Shown here piece after piece: positions 1 through 11,689 of a stretch of 64,000 nucleotides of DNA. How positions within the stretch are numbered: the first letter of the stretch is position 1; every line of letters starts with the position of its first letter. The notes below the pieces were generated by a model. The model did not search any database and was not told where the DNA came from. It was given only the letters and a program-made list of their open reading frames with translations. A program made the translations under genes and the position numbers. This DNA comes from Ascarosepion bandense. Its lineage: Eukaryota > Mollusca > Cephalopoda > Sepiida > Sepiidae. The stretch covers positions 1,098,001 to 1,162,000 of the forward strand of contig JBBBDQ010001184.1 in NCBI GenBank assembly GCA_037127315.1. Direction: 5' to 3'.

Positions 1-640
1 TCTGTTCCAGTGATGGGTAACTAAACCATATTTTTTTCATGAAAGTGATATAAAACGCTGCTCTATTGAATCGACTCCCACATGGGTCTTTCCCCGAATA
101 ATACATCTAGAATTTACCGTTATCTTCCCCACATTCACTGTTCTTAATCTGTAAACCTCTACCTCGAAAAAAAGGTAAAAAGAAATTTTAGAGAGTTTGA
201 AATTTTATTAACTATTCTATTAGATACGAATTAAATCGTACAACTATGGTTGCAGAAAAAGACACACCTTCGTCAGCACCACAAATCAAGTCCGAGTGTT
301 GACACTTCTAAACCAAGAAAAGTAATACTTACTGATTGCTTGGAGAGGAACAATAGGAGTATAACACTAACAATAGATGAAAGAATAAGACAGAGTTTCT
401 TTTTTAAGTGAGATTATAAATATGCCAATCAGCTATGATATTGCTGGCTGATGCTGTTACGTAACTACTCGGCCTAAAATCATCACATTGTTAACCCAGA
501 TCAGGATGGGTGACGAAAAAGAAATGGATTCATAACATTCCAATGTAATTTTCTCTTGTACACCGACTGCCTGAAGTTAAACGTGCTACAAGATTGGCAT
601 TATCCCGAGCCTGACATATAGAAGGTGCCACTAACAAAAA
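1..640. other. Unassigned AT-rich sequence before the first mariner
   Basis: No coding region, RNA gene or internal repeat could be supported here. The last part may hold mariner 5' untranslated sequence, because similarity to the second mariner copy near 18.2 kb begins close to position 700. Confidence 0.4.
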
Positions 641-699
641 ATCCACATCATTTTTTTAAGTACTAGCCTGTAAATAACACGGAACAAAGTTTGGGCCCG

Positions 700-1790
700 A
701 TCGGATTATTAATTTACAAATTACAGTTACTTAAGTGAAGCTACTGTTGCAAATTTTCAAAACAATGGAAAAATCTGAATTTCGTGTGTTGATGAAGCAT
801 TGTTTTCTGAACGTAAAAGTATTGTTCAAGCAAAGTAATAGCTTGATAAGAGTTATTCGGTCTCTGCTCTGTCGGAAACAACGGTTAAGGTGTTATACTG
901 ACTTTAAACACGGTCTTACAGACACAAACGATGCTGAAAGATCAGGTAGTCCGAAATTGGCAGTTGTCCCGGGAAACAAAAATAAATCTACAAACTCGTT
1001 TTAACCGATCGTAAATTGAAGTTACGTAAGATGACAGAAGAGTTCATAGCAGAATGCAGTGCATTCACTATTTTACATGAAGATTTCTTAATGAGAAAGC
1101 TGTGTTTAAAGTGGGTGTCACGTTTGCTCATAATCGATCAACGTGTAGTTTGCAACAGTTTCAACGTAAAAAAAAAGACTTTTTGCGCAAATACATTTCA
1201 ATGAATGAAACATGTACCCTTCACTTCGCTCCGGATTCAAATCGGCAGTCAGCTGAGTAGACAGCAGCAGGTGAATGCCGCCGACGGCGACTAAAGACGT
1301 AGACATTAGCAGACAAGGTTTTGGATTCCGTATTTTGGAAAGCGCAAGGTATTTTGTTAATCGATTACCTTGAGAAAGAAAACAAAACATTAATAACGGA
1401 TACTATATCGGATTATTGGTGCGTTTGAAGGAAGAAACCGCAAAAATAGGCCACAAATGAAGGAAAACCAAGACAACGCACCGTGTTACAAGTTGATCAC
1501 AATGATAGCAAAACTACATAAATTGCACTTTGAAAAGCTTCAGCATTCAGCCTTATCTCCAAATCTAGCCTCCAGCTATTACTTGCTGTTTGCAGACTTC
1601 AAAAGAATGCTCCATGGAAATAGATCTGGCCCCAATAAACAAGTGATTTCGAGAATTGAGGCGTATTTTGAGATCAAAGACAGATCGTCCTGCAGAAAGG
1701 CATCGAATTGTAAGAGAAACGCTTAAATCAGTGTATCACCCTAGAAGGAGACTATATTAATAAATAAAGTCAAATTTTGCCTAGAAATTG
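700..1790 (+). pseudogene. Mariner-family transposase remnant (copy 1)
   Basis: This is a decayed mariner transposase (the DD34D group, closest by eye to the irritans/Hsmar1-like type), an enzyme that cuts and pastes its own DNA. The likely start is the ATG at 765, whose product begins MEKSEFRVL, and the tail reads CITLEGDYIN before a stop at 1765-1767. In between, the frame shifts several times, so the protein is spread over 735-1004, 1016-1204 and 1457-1726. The segment between 1180 and 1450 continues in other frames. Two of the three catalytic aspartates appear lost: the MDETW-type site reads MNETC near 1200, and the site equivalent to PSDYW reads SSYYL near 1580. The middle one (DNAPCY, about 1475) is kept. 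A related copy lies at 18.2-19.2 kb. Length matches the usual ~345 codons, so the copy is full-length but dead. Confidence 0.9.
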
Positions 1791-1799
1791 TAGTTTTAT

Positions 1800-2990
1800 T
1801 AGTTGGATTTTTTAAGGGAGGTGTTAGAACAAACTACCTTACTGTGGAAATATTTAAACGCAACTGCCATTTCTACTGTAAAAGTTTCTATTCTGGCAAT
1901 TCCGGTTAATTGCTTTTATAAATACAATCTTCAAAATTTTAATGCAGCGTCAATCGCCACATTCTATCTTTTTTAATACGTTCATCTTTTGTTTCTTCAA
2001 TCTTCCAATTACTCAGTCTTTTTATTGCTTTCGTTCTCCATAACCCACTGCCGACAAGTAGCATTTCCACATTTCTTTGGGTAAATAGTTAAAAATACAT
2101 ATATAATGGAGAAAACGAACGCAAAACTCTTGGCTGGGATCGGAACTCAACATGGAGATATCACCTTCCGAATTCATAGCCACTAAGCTAGGCACAATGC
2201 TGTGTTATTTACGCAAACAACTAATAAATTTATTACTAGTAGATGCTGTGGGGTAATTGTCAAATATTTATCTTATTCTCTATTAATACTTAGGAAATCC
2301 GATCCTCACTAAGTGCCCATAATTACGTCATTAATTTAAAATTAAGCTCGGTTTAATACATATTGAATATGCAGAGAGATGTACTAAGTGCAGTCATTAA
2401 ATATTGGCCTTTGAAACTTTTTGAAATTAGGTCTCTTTTATGTTAACTAAGAAATAATGTTTATGAAAGAATTCTATTAAAGTTTGAAGAATAAGAAAAA
2501 TCTTGCTTGAATTAAAGATAATTGTTTGTAACTGCTATGTAATATCAATCCTCTTCTATGGTAGTGAACGCTATATCCTATTTCCTCACAGATGACAAAA
2601 AGACTTAAAAGACAAAAAGACAACAGATGTGTGTTAAGAATACAATAGATAGATTTTATGAACAATGAGGAAGTTTTAAGAAAAATGCAAACAAAACAAA
2701 CACATGCATCGCATCAGAAAGAGACAGGTAAATTTTCTGGAGAAAAATGAGAACAGAAATATAGGAGAATTAGACACTCAAGGGACATTATGAAAGTAAG
2801 AGAGGAAAAGAAAAACATCGAGGAAACTACCTAAAGAACTTTTGTAAATGAATGAAACTGGAAAGAGTAAGGGTAAAATATTTTTTAAAGCTATAAAATA
2901 AAAGTAATTGTAAAGAACCATTTCCCATTACATCCTAAAGTAACTGGGCATATAGTTGCAGAATCGTAGTGTATGTTATGTGTACTTATG
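1800..2990. other. Unassigned AT-rich sequence
   Basis: I see no recognisable gene, repeat or RNA. Short minus-strand open frames here (for example 2477-2665) have no family signature. Confidence 0.4.
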
Positions 2991-3014
2991 ATAATTTATT
3001 AAGATCTAAACTTA

Positions 3015-3323
3015 TTTATAAATGGACCTTCGTCTGTGCGTGTATGTGTGTGTGTGTGTGTCCGTCACCTATAGACTCCGGAACGACTGAACTGATTTTC
3101 TTGAAAGTTTACCCAGTTGTGCTATAAGCGTCTGTGAGTGTTCTTAGCTAGGTTTTGTGTCGAGGTACACCCGATAAATATCGAAAATCGATAATCGAAA
3201 AAAATCGGGTTATAGAAGAAGTGGTCCGATTTTAATCAAATTTGATACAGTCACAGACAAAGACACAAGAAACGATATTCAGAAGTTTCAAGGTTGCAGT
3301 TCTTACAGTAGTGTAGAAAATTG

Positions 3324-3361
<38 letters not shown>

Positions 3362-3707
3362 TGCGTATCTGTTTATCTGCCTGTATGTCTGTATTTTTTC
3401 AGCCCTTTTATTTTAAGTTTTTGCTTTGGGTTTGGCTCAGCCATGATACTATTTACTCAGAGGACTTATTTAGCCTTCAAAATTCAGTTTACGACGAAAA
3501 TAACTTATTTGATATCGATACCAAGACATCAAAATTTGACTTACATCCATTCATTCTTCTTTCAGTCTACGGTTTCGCTTTAACTGGAAACAACTATTGC
3601 TTTTTTGTCTTTCGTGCCAATGTCCAAAGAGTCTGAACTCCAGGACCATGGATTAGTTTTAAAGCTTTCATTACACCCGAGCAATGCCGGGCTATACTAG
3701 CAATATG
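3015..3707 (+). mobile_element. Possible non-autonomous Helitron-like element
   Basis: The segment starts with a (TG)n-rich stretch and an AT-rich body with a (TA)n tract (3325-3359). It ends with a GC-rich hairpin, CCCGAGCAATGCCGGGC at about 3676-3692, followed nine bases later by CTAG. A short hairpin just upstream of a CTRR end is the hallmark of Helitron 3' termini, and many invertebrate Helitrons end in a CCGGGC-type hairpin. No Rep/helicase coding sequence is visible, so it would be a non-autonomous copy. The 5' boundary is a guess. The 91-codon open frame at 3361-3636 lies inside the body and matches no family I know. Confidence 0.35.
3325..3359. repeat. (TA)n microsatellite
   Basis: Uninterrupted alternating TA. 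Confidence 0.95.
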
Positions 3708-3709
3708 AA

Positions 3710-5245
3710 TAATTTGATAATTTAACAGATCGATTTATAAAATTAATTGGCAAGATTCTGTATGAATTTTAGATCATTCATAAATACGAGAGTATTATAT
3801 TTTTTTTAAATTTTTAAATCCAGATACTTGCACAGCAACATGTGAGGAAAAGTGGGCACCAACAAAGCAAACATTTTCGGTGGAGGGTCTATGTTCAATA
3901 GGAAATAAAAAATAGACATACCGGTTTTTTGTAAACTAAAATAAGATTGCTGTAACCGTTTTTACGTCGTGTTATCTATTCTGTTGTTAAGGAATCAATA
4001 ATATTTCTACAGAAATTGAATGAAGGCTCTATGGAATGTTTCTTAAACCACATTATTCTAAAAGACAATCACCAATATTTTCAGGTTTAAAAAGCTTTCA
4101 ACCTTTTCAAATACGAAAAGCAACTCTAAAAATATTTAAGAACGTTTTTTGAATCTTGAAAAACATTTATAATATCCCAATCGCAAGCATCAATTGATTC
4201 AAACAGCGTATTCCCTGAAGATGTGCTGATTTTAAATTCTTAATACTCTCCTTAATCTTCAATTTTCAAAGCTGTCATTTATTTTTAGAGAATACATAAT
4301 ATTTCATCTTACAATACAAATTATATTTAAGGAGTACATATCTTTGAGTTGACATCTGTGCTTATTTCTTATTTTCCTTAACAGGAAGGTTAATACCAGC
4401 TTAAATGAAGTGATACTAAAAAAATGTACCTTTGGGCAGAAACCGAACCTGTATCTCATTCTTATTTTAGAGAAATCACTCTTACAGTTGTTGCTACCAA
4501 TTTAGATAACGTTGACTATTTAAGGAATTATTGTTATTTTAGACACTATTTTTCAAATTAATACATTTTTAAAATAATATAAGACAATAGAATAAGAAAA
4601 ATAATATTTCACAAATTGTCCATTAAAATTGATCTTCTTATTAATAGAATATATTTTTATTCAGTTTTCCTCGTATTTCTTCATTTAATTTTAGTTTCTT
4701 TTCATTGCTCCCTCCCCATAACGTCATAATAGATAACAGATCTTAGTTAAAAAAAGACTATTGTTGATATTTAAGATGAAATAAATATAAGTTTAAAATA
4801 TACATTAAAAATATTAGAACTATTTGTTTGAAATCAATAATATTCGACGATGCTTCAACAAATATTAAAATTGCAGATAATTTAAAATATACTTCTGATT
4901 GTTTGCTTGTTTAGTAGTGCAGTATATATCCAAAAGTCGGTTCTTCTCAAAGTAATCAGTTATGTTTTCTGTCTAATAAGCATATCAAATATATACAACA
5001 GAATGGACTTTTGTAAAGCAAAAAAAGACAGATAAAAAAATGACAAGAAGAAATTGTAGAAACTATATTTAAAAGAAAGCTTTCACAACAAGTCTTAAAA
5101 CGTAAGCCAGTTTTATGGCCACTGTCATTTCATTCCATTCGTGGATTCAGGACTCTAATTTGAAATAATGTCACAAAATTTTCAGAAAATCGATATCTGT
5201 ATTCTTCATTGTATGATATGAAACACAATGAATAGAAGCAGTGTC
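3710..5245. other. Unassigned AT-rich sequence
   Basis: Very AT-rich with no long open frame, no recognised protein fragment and no repeat that I can pair inside the window. Confidence 0.4.
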
Positions 5246-5247
5246 GG

Positions 5248-5248
<1 letters not shown>

Positions 5249-5305
<57 letters not shown>
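5249..5305. repeat. (TA)n microsatellite
   Basis: About 57 bases of pure alternating TA. Confidence 0.95.
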
Positions 5306-5308
<3 letters not shown>

Positions 5309-6440
5309 CCTACCTCAATATCACGACTCTGAGTTCCATGCACTATTCAATCATCAGGTGCATATTATGAACTGACCGTTTCTAGATTCGAGCTTTATTT
5401 TTGGTTCTCACGTTGTTTAAGGTCGTTGTAAATCATAAATAAATGGTAACATTTTTCATTTATTGAATGTCCTACTTCATTTGGTTAAAACCGAAAAAAT
5501 AAACATGAAATTGGAAAGCAAAATCATAAAAGTTATAAGAAAAATAAAAAATGAAGATATTAGGTGCAGATTTTGGTCTTATCTTTTAAAGGAAACCACT
5601 TATGTTTTTTTATTTTTCTGTGGGTGAATGTATTGGAAAATATTATATTAAATTGAGCGCTGTTTAATTAACACCAGAAAACATTTATGTACGTGTGTGT
5701 ACCTGCGTGTATATCCATATGTATATTTATTGATATCTGTAACTATATCTGGATTAGGGTTTTTTTTCACTCTCGTTTGAGGAACTCAACCCTGGAGGAC
5801 TTCCACTGCTTTCGTTTCCGTCATTCCAGGTGATTTGCCGTACTAGCTACACTTGGCAACGCGGGTTAATGCAGACTATTTAAACCATATCTGGTTTGCT
5901 TTTGTAGGTGACCGTTTGCACATAGGATCACTTCCGCCCTTTGACAGGTTTTGTATTTGGTCCTGCAGGGTGCCTACAGCACACTTTTAACCTAGGTTGC
6001 ACCTTGTTGATACTATCAATATAGGAATCAGCGACTATTTTCTAAGTTTTGGTGATTTCCTCATTTATGTTTTTTTTTCGTATTCCTTTGGGTTTATTTT
6101 GGAAAAAAGAACAAAAAGGATAAATGAGGGAATCGCCAAACCTTACATAAAATTGTATTTCTATCTTGCAAATATCAACAAAGAAGCTAACTTTATAACA
6201 GATAAACTTGATTTAAGTAAAAAAAATTCAAATTATAATTCGTAGACTAGCATTCCTAACAATCAAAAAACACAAAAGATATTATTTTTCCAATAATTCC
6301 ACATACCGACTCATAAATCCAACAGAAACAGCAGTAGGCAATATAAGCCATCAAATATTAAAAATATTTGTGACTTACTAAGAATTGCCACTCTAGCTAA
6401 CCAATGAAATGAAAGAACAGAAATGATTAGCTTCCCTGGT
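5306..6440. other. Unassigned sequence; locally less AT-rich at 5750-5990
   Basis: The 5750-5990 block is noticeably richer in G and C than its surroundings and may be an unrecognised repeat or untranslated region. An 82-codon open frame at 5997-6245 (product starting MHLVDTINIG) follows it, with a hydrophobic stretch near residues 20-35. It matches no family I recognise, and I do not claim it as a gene. Confidence 0.3.
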
Positions 6441-6448
6441 TCCCAAAA

Positions 6449-6605
6449 ATCAGAAACAGAAATAAATATACGTTCATTAAATATGACTTAAAAACATTTA
6501 CCCATCAATTTCTGAAAAAAAGGCTTGATGAAAGCATTTGTTACATAAACATAGCATCTGTACAGATAGATATCATCCTTCATTTCCGTACGTTCATATA
6601 TTCCC

Positions 6606-6649
<44 letters not shown>

Positions 6650-6657
6650 GGGAATTC

Positions 6658-6691
<34 letters not shown>

Positions 6692-6842
6692 GGGAATGTA
6701 TGAACGTACGGAAATGAAGGATGATATCTATCTGTACAGATGCTATGTTTATGTAACAAATGCTTTCGTCAAGCCTTTTTTTCAGAAATTGATGGGTAAA
6801 TGTTTTTAAGTCATATTTAATGAACGTATATTTATTTCTGTT

Positions 6843-6848
<6 letters not shown>
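6449..6848. repeat. Large near-perfect inverted repeat (palindrome)
   Basis: Two arms of about 160 bp (6449-6608 and 6689-6848) are reverse complements with about three mismatches by eye (6531 region T/C, and two bases near the inner ends). The loop is itself built of palindromic pieces: (TA)n at 6607-6646, the core GGGAATTCCC at about 6650-6659, and a second (TA)n at 6661-6687. The motif ATTGGGGGAAT and its complement recur at each junction. A single strand could fold into one long hairpin. A foldback/MITE-like element or a recent inverted duplication would both fit. An assembly artefact is also possible. Confidence 0.9.

Positions 6849-6896
<48 letters not shown>
6846..6896. repeat. (TA)n microsatellite
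   Basis: Follows the outer end of the right palindrome arm directly. Confidence 0.95.
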
Positions 6897-6902
<6 letters not shown>

Positions 6903-6959
6903 GTGCTTAATATCAGGGTTAGATATTTTCAAAACGCCATCACGAGAAACAGTTTTCCA

Positions 6960-7571
6960 GATTCCAGTGCTTTCCTGTTCACGAATGACATGACACTGGT
7001 GTTTTATGTGCTCAACAATCCTTCCAGCAAGAAAATTGCCCTCCTCATGTCTTCATGGAGATAAGTTCTTGGCTAGCAGTGTAAAGCTAACCATCGTCGA
7101 GGAATACAACAGGACGAAAAGAGGAGTGGACACTTCTGACCAAATATGTTATCAATATTCGTGTAGCAGGAACACCATGAGATGGCCGCTCTGTATGTTC
7201 TATGGCATGCTGAACGATGGGATCTTCAACTCATGGATCATCCATGGGAAAAATATGCAGAAGACAGGTGGCAGACAGATGAAGAGGAATGAATTTTTGC
7301 AGGTGTTGGCGGAGAAACTGGTGAAACCCTGGGCAATGTATCGACTATCAAGTCATACCCTGCTTAGGAATCACAAGGATCATATATGCACTGTTTTTTA
7401 ACTGCCTGGGCCTCCATGAGTTTCTGAACTACCTGCAGCTGACACCAAGGAGACCATGGTGCACTTTGTTGTCTGTCTCACGAAGGCAGACAAAAAACAC
7501 GCCTCCGGCGTGCGTTCCGTCAACGAGATATGTGTCCCAAACACTATTACACCATTTGCATATTAGACTGA
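6960..7571 (+). pseudogene. piggyBac-type transposase, C-terminal part
   Basis: This encodes the C-terminal part of a piggyBac-like (PGBD) DDE transposase, which inserts at TTAA. One frame at about 6972-7060 gives FTNDMTLV. A shift then leads into the 7006-7401 frame with VEEYNRTKRGVDTSDQ, the highly conserved block around the last catalytic aspartate, followed by RWPLCMFYGMLND and the EFLQVLAEKLVKPW block. Downstream of the stop near 7401 another frame gives RRPWCTLL and then RDMCPKHYYTICILD with a stop at 7569-7571. This matches the cysteine-rich tail of the family, though several cysteines of that zinc-binding tail are gone. The N-terminal two thirds, including the first catalytic aspartates, are absent. 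The 400-bp palindrome lies immediately upstream. Confidence 0.85.
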
Positions 7572-7574
7572 GGT

Positions 7575-8260
7575 AACTAGAAATGCACCTTAAGAATTTA
7601 TTTACTTGTACATAACAAATAAATACTCAGTTGCTACAGTCATTTTTGTTAAAGAATTTATTTGTTTAAAAAATAGATGTTTGTGATAGATAAAATAAGG
7701 CCTTTTTCCACGTCTCGTCCCGAGAGATACCGCAACAGCTATGGACCACTACCCGCTTCAACAATAGTTCACAGGACCTGAAAAGCCGTATGAGAAGTTT
7801 AAAAATCTTCGGAGGATGATTTTATTTGATTATTTTATTTTGAAAAATGTTCCTGTTTTTAATTACAATTTTCAGTACCTGATTCTCTTACCTAAATAAT
7901 ATGTTTTTAAGTTTCTATTAATGTTAACTCAAAGTACAAAGTTTGATTTGCCTGCACGTAAAATATTTCAAATAAAGATTTATATTTAATATTTTTATGT
8001 ATTTTCAACATCGGGTGTGATATACCCATAGATAGTAGTGGTGTAACTTTAATTGATGGTTAGTGTTCTTAGGGTTCATGAAGGCAGGTTTTCAAAAAAA
8101 TATTAATTTGTAAACGACACTGATTCTCCACAGTTTAGATTTTGTAGGTGAATCATTATTAGTGACGATGAGATTACCACTTTTAAATGTTTTGTAGTAG
8201 ATAATTAATCTAAATTTATTGTTTATGTTTTAATTTAAAAGTGACTATAAATATATATAT
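7575..8260. other. Unassigned AT-rich sequence
   Basis: It lies between the piggyBac tail and the Penelope-like fragment. Nothing recognisable was seen. Confidence 0.4.
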
Positions 8261-8261
8261 A

Positions 8262-9175
8262 AAAAGTAGATTCCCTAGATGTGACTTTAGATTTAGAAAA
8301 GTATATATACCAACCATATAATAAACCAAATACATTTTTTTATATATTCATCCAATATGTATCCATCCTCCATCCATTATTAAATACTGTTCCCGCCAAC
8401 ATAGGATATAGAATTAGCAGAAATTCAGCAAATGAAGAAGTGTTTAATAAGTGTAGATATTGGTAAAATACTGCTACAAAATAGTGGATATAAAGCCAAA
8501 ATATTAAATTTGTAAAAGAGAAAATCTACCCACGAACAAAAACCAGGAATAGAAATATTATTTGGTATACACTTACTTTCAACCAAATGGTTAGCAGCAA
8601 ATTAGGGAAAAAAATCCTCGCTTTGATTAATAAACACTTTTCAAATAATAATCCATTAAGTAAGATTTTCAATAAAAACACTATAAAATTAAATTAAAGT
8701 TGTACGAATAATCTGGAAAAATCATAATTTATCATAATAATAATAATAATATTTTAAATAAAAATTCAAATCTAATTGAAAATAATAATTATCCAATAAC
8801 TGAAATCAATGATACGGACGCTAGTAAATGTAGTTGTAGAAACCCTATAGAGTGTCCCTAGTACTGTAAAAATTTATGTGGGTTATACTAAGAACTCTCT
8901 GAAAAATGATTTTATCAGCTCACGTCTTCATTTAATGATAATAAATAGAACATACCTAACAAAATATTTTTGGTATCTAAAAGAAACAAATAAAACACCA
9001 CATTAAAATGAAAAATTTTAAAACAAAGTTAGAATCTGTAAATATTTAAACGAACCATGCCTCTTGTGACTATATGAAAAACTATTTATTATTAAATTTC
9101 ATAAGAATAAAAATCTAGTAAATAAATGTAACGAAATAAATTTTATTTGTAAACATTGCAAAATATTCACTTTAG
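8262..9175 (+). pseudogene. Penelope-like element: RT tail plus GIY-YIG endonuclease
   Basis: This is the 3' portion of a Penelope-like retroelement, a class that primes at a nick made by its own GIY-YIG nuclease. It opens with SLDVTLDLEKYIYQPYNKPN (about 8262-8325), the conserved end of the RT region. IFNKNTIK (about 8670) and a cysteine motif CSCRNPIECP (about 8831-8860) follow. The nuclease core then reads IYVGYTKNSLKNDF and continues as one open frame through TKYFWYLKETN to a stop at about 9001. The remaining EKLFII and VNKCNE motifs are in other frames up to 9175. Several frameshifts and stops make it inactive. A minus-oriented SINE starts at 9176, right where the coding similarity ends. 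Family assignment rests on my memory of these motifs and their order. Confidence 0.8.
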
Positions 9176-9450
9176 TCAGTTAAGTGCCATACGTGAAACA
9201 CGCTTTGGAGATCATGTCTCGAAAGATACATGACTGACTGGGCAGGAGATTATCCCGTAGTAGGTTGCCATTGCTTTCTGCGATAGACTGTTTGCCAGCC
9301 AAGGCTACAGAACCCAATCTGTCCTGTTATTTCACCCATAACTGGAAGGAAGAGACGGATTAATACCTTTCCCAAGGGTATTTGCGCGTAAGTGAATGCA
9401 ATGAATTCAACTGGAATTCAAACTTGTTCCGAGCCGCCTTAGAACATGGT
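9175..9450 (-). mobile_element. tRNA-derived SINE, copy 1
   Basis: The sequence is a minus-strand copy of the SINE seen also at 41.4, 43.5 and 50.6 kb. The shared body runs from GTGCCATACGTG through GTAGGTTGCCATTGC to GTAAGTGAATGCAATG. The promoter head (A box) is missing or scrambled after about 9440. It sits directly on the end of the Penelope-like fragment. Confidence 0.85.
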
Positions 9451-10150
9451 TAAAAAGATTCTTGTAAAAATATCTATTAACTTACATATCTCTCATCATT
9501 TTTTATATTATGATATAATGATAATTAAAGAGATATTAAAATAATTAAAAAATGTTAAACATTTGTATAATGATATTAAAAATTGTATTAAAATATAATG
9601 ATAACATAGTAGATTTATAAAAATAATAAAATAAATATTAAATTTTTTAATAAAAAACATATTGAAATATTTTACAAATGAAAAATTAATACAAACCGCA
9701 TTATAAATCAAATTAACAATAATATAATTACACTCAAAGGTTCCTGTAAGTCAGATCAAAAATATAAAATGTTTTCATTTTTTTTTGTTTTAGAAATTGA
9801 TGTGTTACAGAAAAAGCCAAGATAGTAATCATGTAATAATAACAGATCAACGGAAATGCAGTCTACGCAGGTGTTTTGATCAACTGACGCTCTTGCAGTT
9901 AAGCTTGAAAGAAGAAATGATGTATTTTCCAATTATATATCTTTTTTTCAAATTTAAAGCGGATCTCTATTCTGATTAGTTAAATTGAACAAACGCATAA
10001 ATTATTCTGTCTTTCCACATCCATAAATAACAAACGTATTGTTTCTTATATTCAAATGAATACCATTTTCAGAAAAATGTGTTAAAAATCTCGAAATATA
10101 GAAATTTTCGTGTCGCGATGTAAACTATATCAATTTTAAATAAAAAAATA
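9451..10150. other. Unassigned AT-rich sequence
   Basis: It includes a very AT-rich block (9480-9720). No coding similarity was seen. Confidence 0.4.
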
Positions 10151-10152
10151 TG

Positions 10153-10161
10153 ACACACACA

Positions 10162-10238
<77 letters not shown>
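10153..10238. repeat. (CA)n(TA)n compound microsatellite
   Basis: An AC tract to about 10192 is followed by an AT tract. The minus-strand open frame across it is only its translation. Confidence 0.95.
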
Positions 10239-10241
<3 letters not shown>

Positions 10242-10821
10242 ATTTTGGTCGGGTTTCAATCCTGGGTAAAAAAGCAATAGGAGTCTAACCGTACTGTTGA
10301 GCAGTGATACGGAGAAAAACAGATCTGTCTGCGGATGCAATATATATGCTTAGTGTAAAAATTGCTACATTTTTTTGTTGAAATAGCATTTTAGACAAGC
10401 AGTTTTTTGTTATATGGTGCCGTTACGAAGATAGCGATAGTGGGTTAATAGAATCAATATGGAAGAGTTTTTACTTAACTGAGCAGTGTTATTTTAGTCA
10501 TTCAAACTTTTATGTTTTGCAAAAAGATTCTTGTGATGTCTTCACTTGCCAGGTGTTTCTTTTATTTTTTATTTTCTGAGGAAAACTCAAAAGACTCTGA
10601 AACCATAACTGAAAAAACACTATTCAGCTGAATGGCAAAGATCTGCGCATTATATAAAGAGAGGAATCTGACAAGATGATAAAATAAGGAAGAATAAATT
10701 TATCCTAATTTAACATGTTTCACTTTTATTCAAGCGTCTCTCCAGAGATCATTAAAGAATCTTTCATAAATGTCAAACATGGTTCAATGAGATATGTTTC
10801 CTATGAGTTTTTCCTTCTTTT

Positions 10822-10823
<2 letters not shown>

Positions 10824-10872
<49 letters not shown>
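10824..10872. repeat. (TA)n microsatellite
   Basis: Pure alternating TA. Confidence 0.95.
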
Positions 10873-10874
<2 letters not shown>

Positions 10875-11069
10875 GAGAAAATTCTCAAAATTCAAAGGTG
10901 TCGGATGTACATTTTGACATAGGATCTCTAATAGAGATTCTACGTCACGTCAGCGACATTGTTTTGTTCCAGATGGCGAATGCTCTGGGGTAAAGTCTGG
11001 AAGGGGCCAGGTTAACAACGGTCACAAAGTAGAACAGGATAGAGCTGGTAGTGGCGGGATTACAGGGTG

Positions 11070-11180
11070 TTGAAACGGTATATTTAGGAAGGGGAGGAAT
11101 AGATTTAAATGTAATATCTTAAAAATTTTTAATTAAGTTTATCCATTACAGGAAGTCATGAATTCAAAATTATTAAAGAA

Positions 11181-11224
<44 letters not shown>

Positions 11225-11457
11225 ATTTGGTAAAAGAGTTCATATTTTATAAAGATAGACAACTAAAGGAGTTAAATTACTTTTTTAAGGTTAAGATTTT
11301 GAGCTGTTTGAAGAGGTGTATTTAGGCGGGAAGAAATGGGTTACAATATAAGATTGTAAATTTTTTTATTTAAGTTTATTTAAGTAAACCTTTTCGGTAG
11401 ATGCGAGCTAAATGCCAATTACAGGAAGTTATCAGTTTTAAAATAATTAGAGAAAAA

Positions 11458-11524
<67 letters not shown>

Positions 11525-11605
11525 ACCAAGGAAAAATATAGGCAATTAAAGAAGGTTGGGATAGGAAGGTGGGGGGGTTAAATTACTTTTTAAGGTTAAC
11601 GTTAA
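11070..11605 (+). repeat. Two diverged tandem units of about 280 bp
   Basis: The same order of landmarks occurs twice: GGTATATTTAGG (11079) or GTGTATTTAGGCGGG (11317), ATTACAGGAAGT (11147, 11420), AAAATTATTAAAGAAA or AAATAATTAGAGAAA, a (TA)n tract (11179-11221, 11459-11487), and TTAAATTACTTTTTAAGGTTAA (11272, 11577). The second unit also carries a (GT)n run at 11488-11521. No protein is encoded. It lies just beyond the 3' side of the GIY-YIG fragment and may be part of that element's untranslated end. Confidence 0.75.
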
Positions 11606-11689
11606 GGTAAAATTAAGAACTTAAATTGAATCCTTTTAATTTGTATTCTAACATCTAGTGAACGGGGATTTAAATTCTAAATATAAGTA

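Noticed and set aside
6594..6932. 112-codon minus-strand open frame
   Set aside because: It is the translation of (TA)n tracts and of the palindrome arms.
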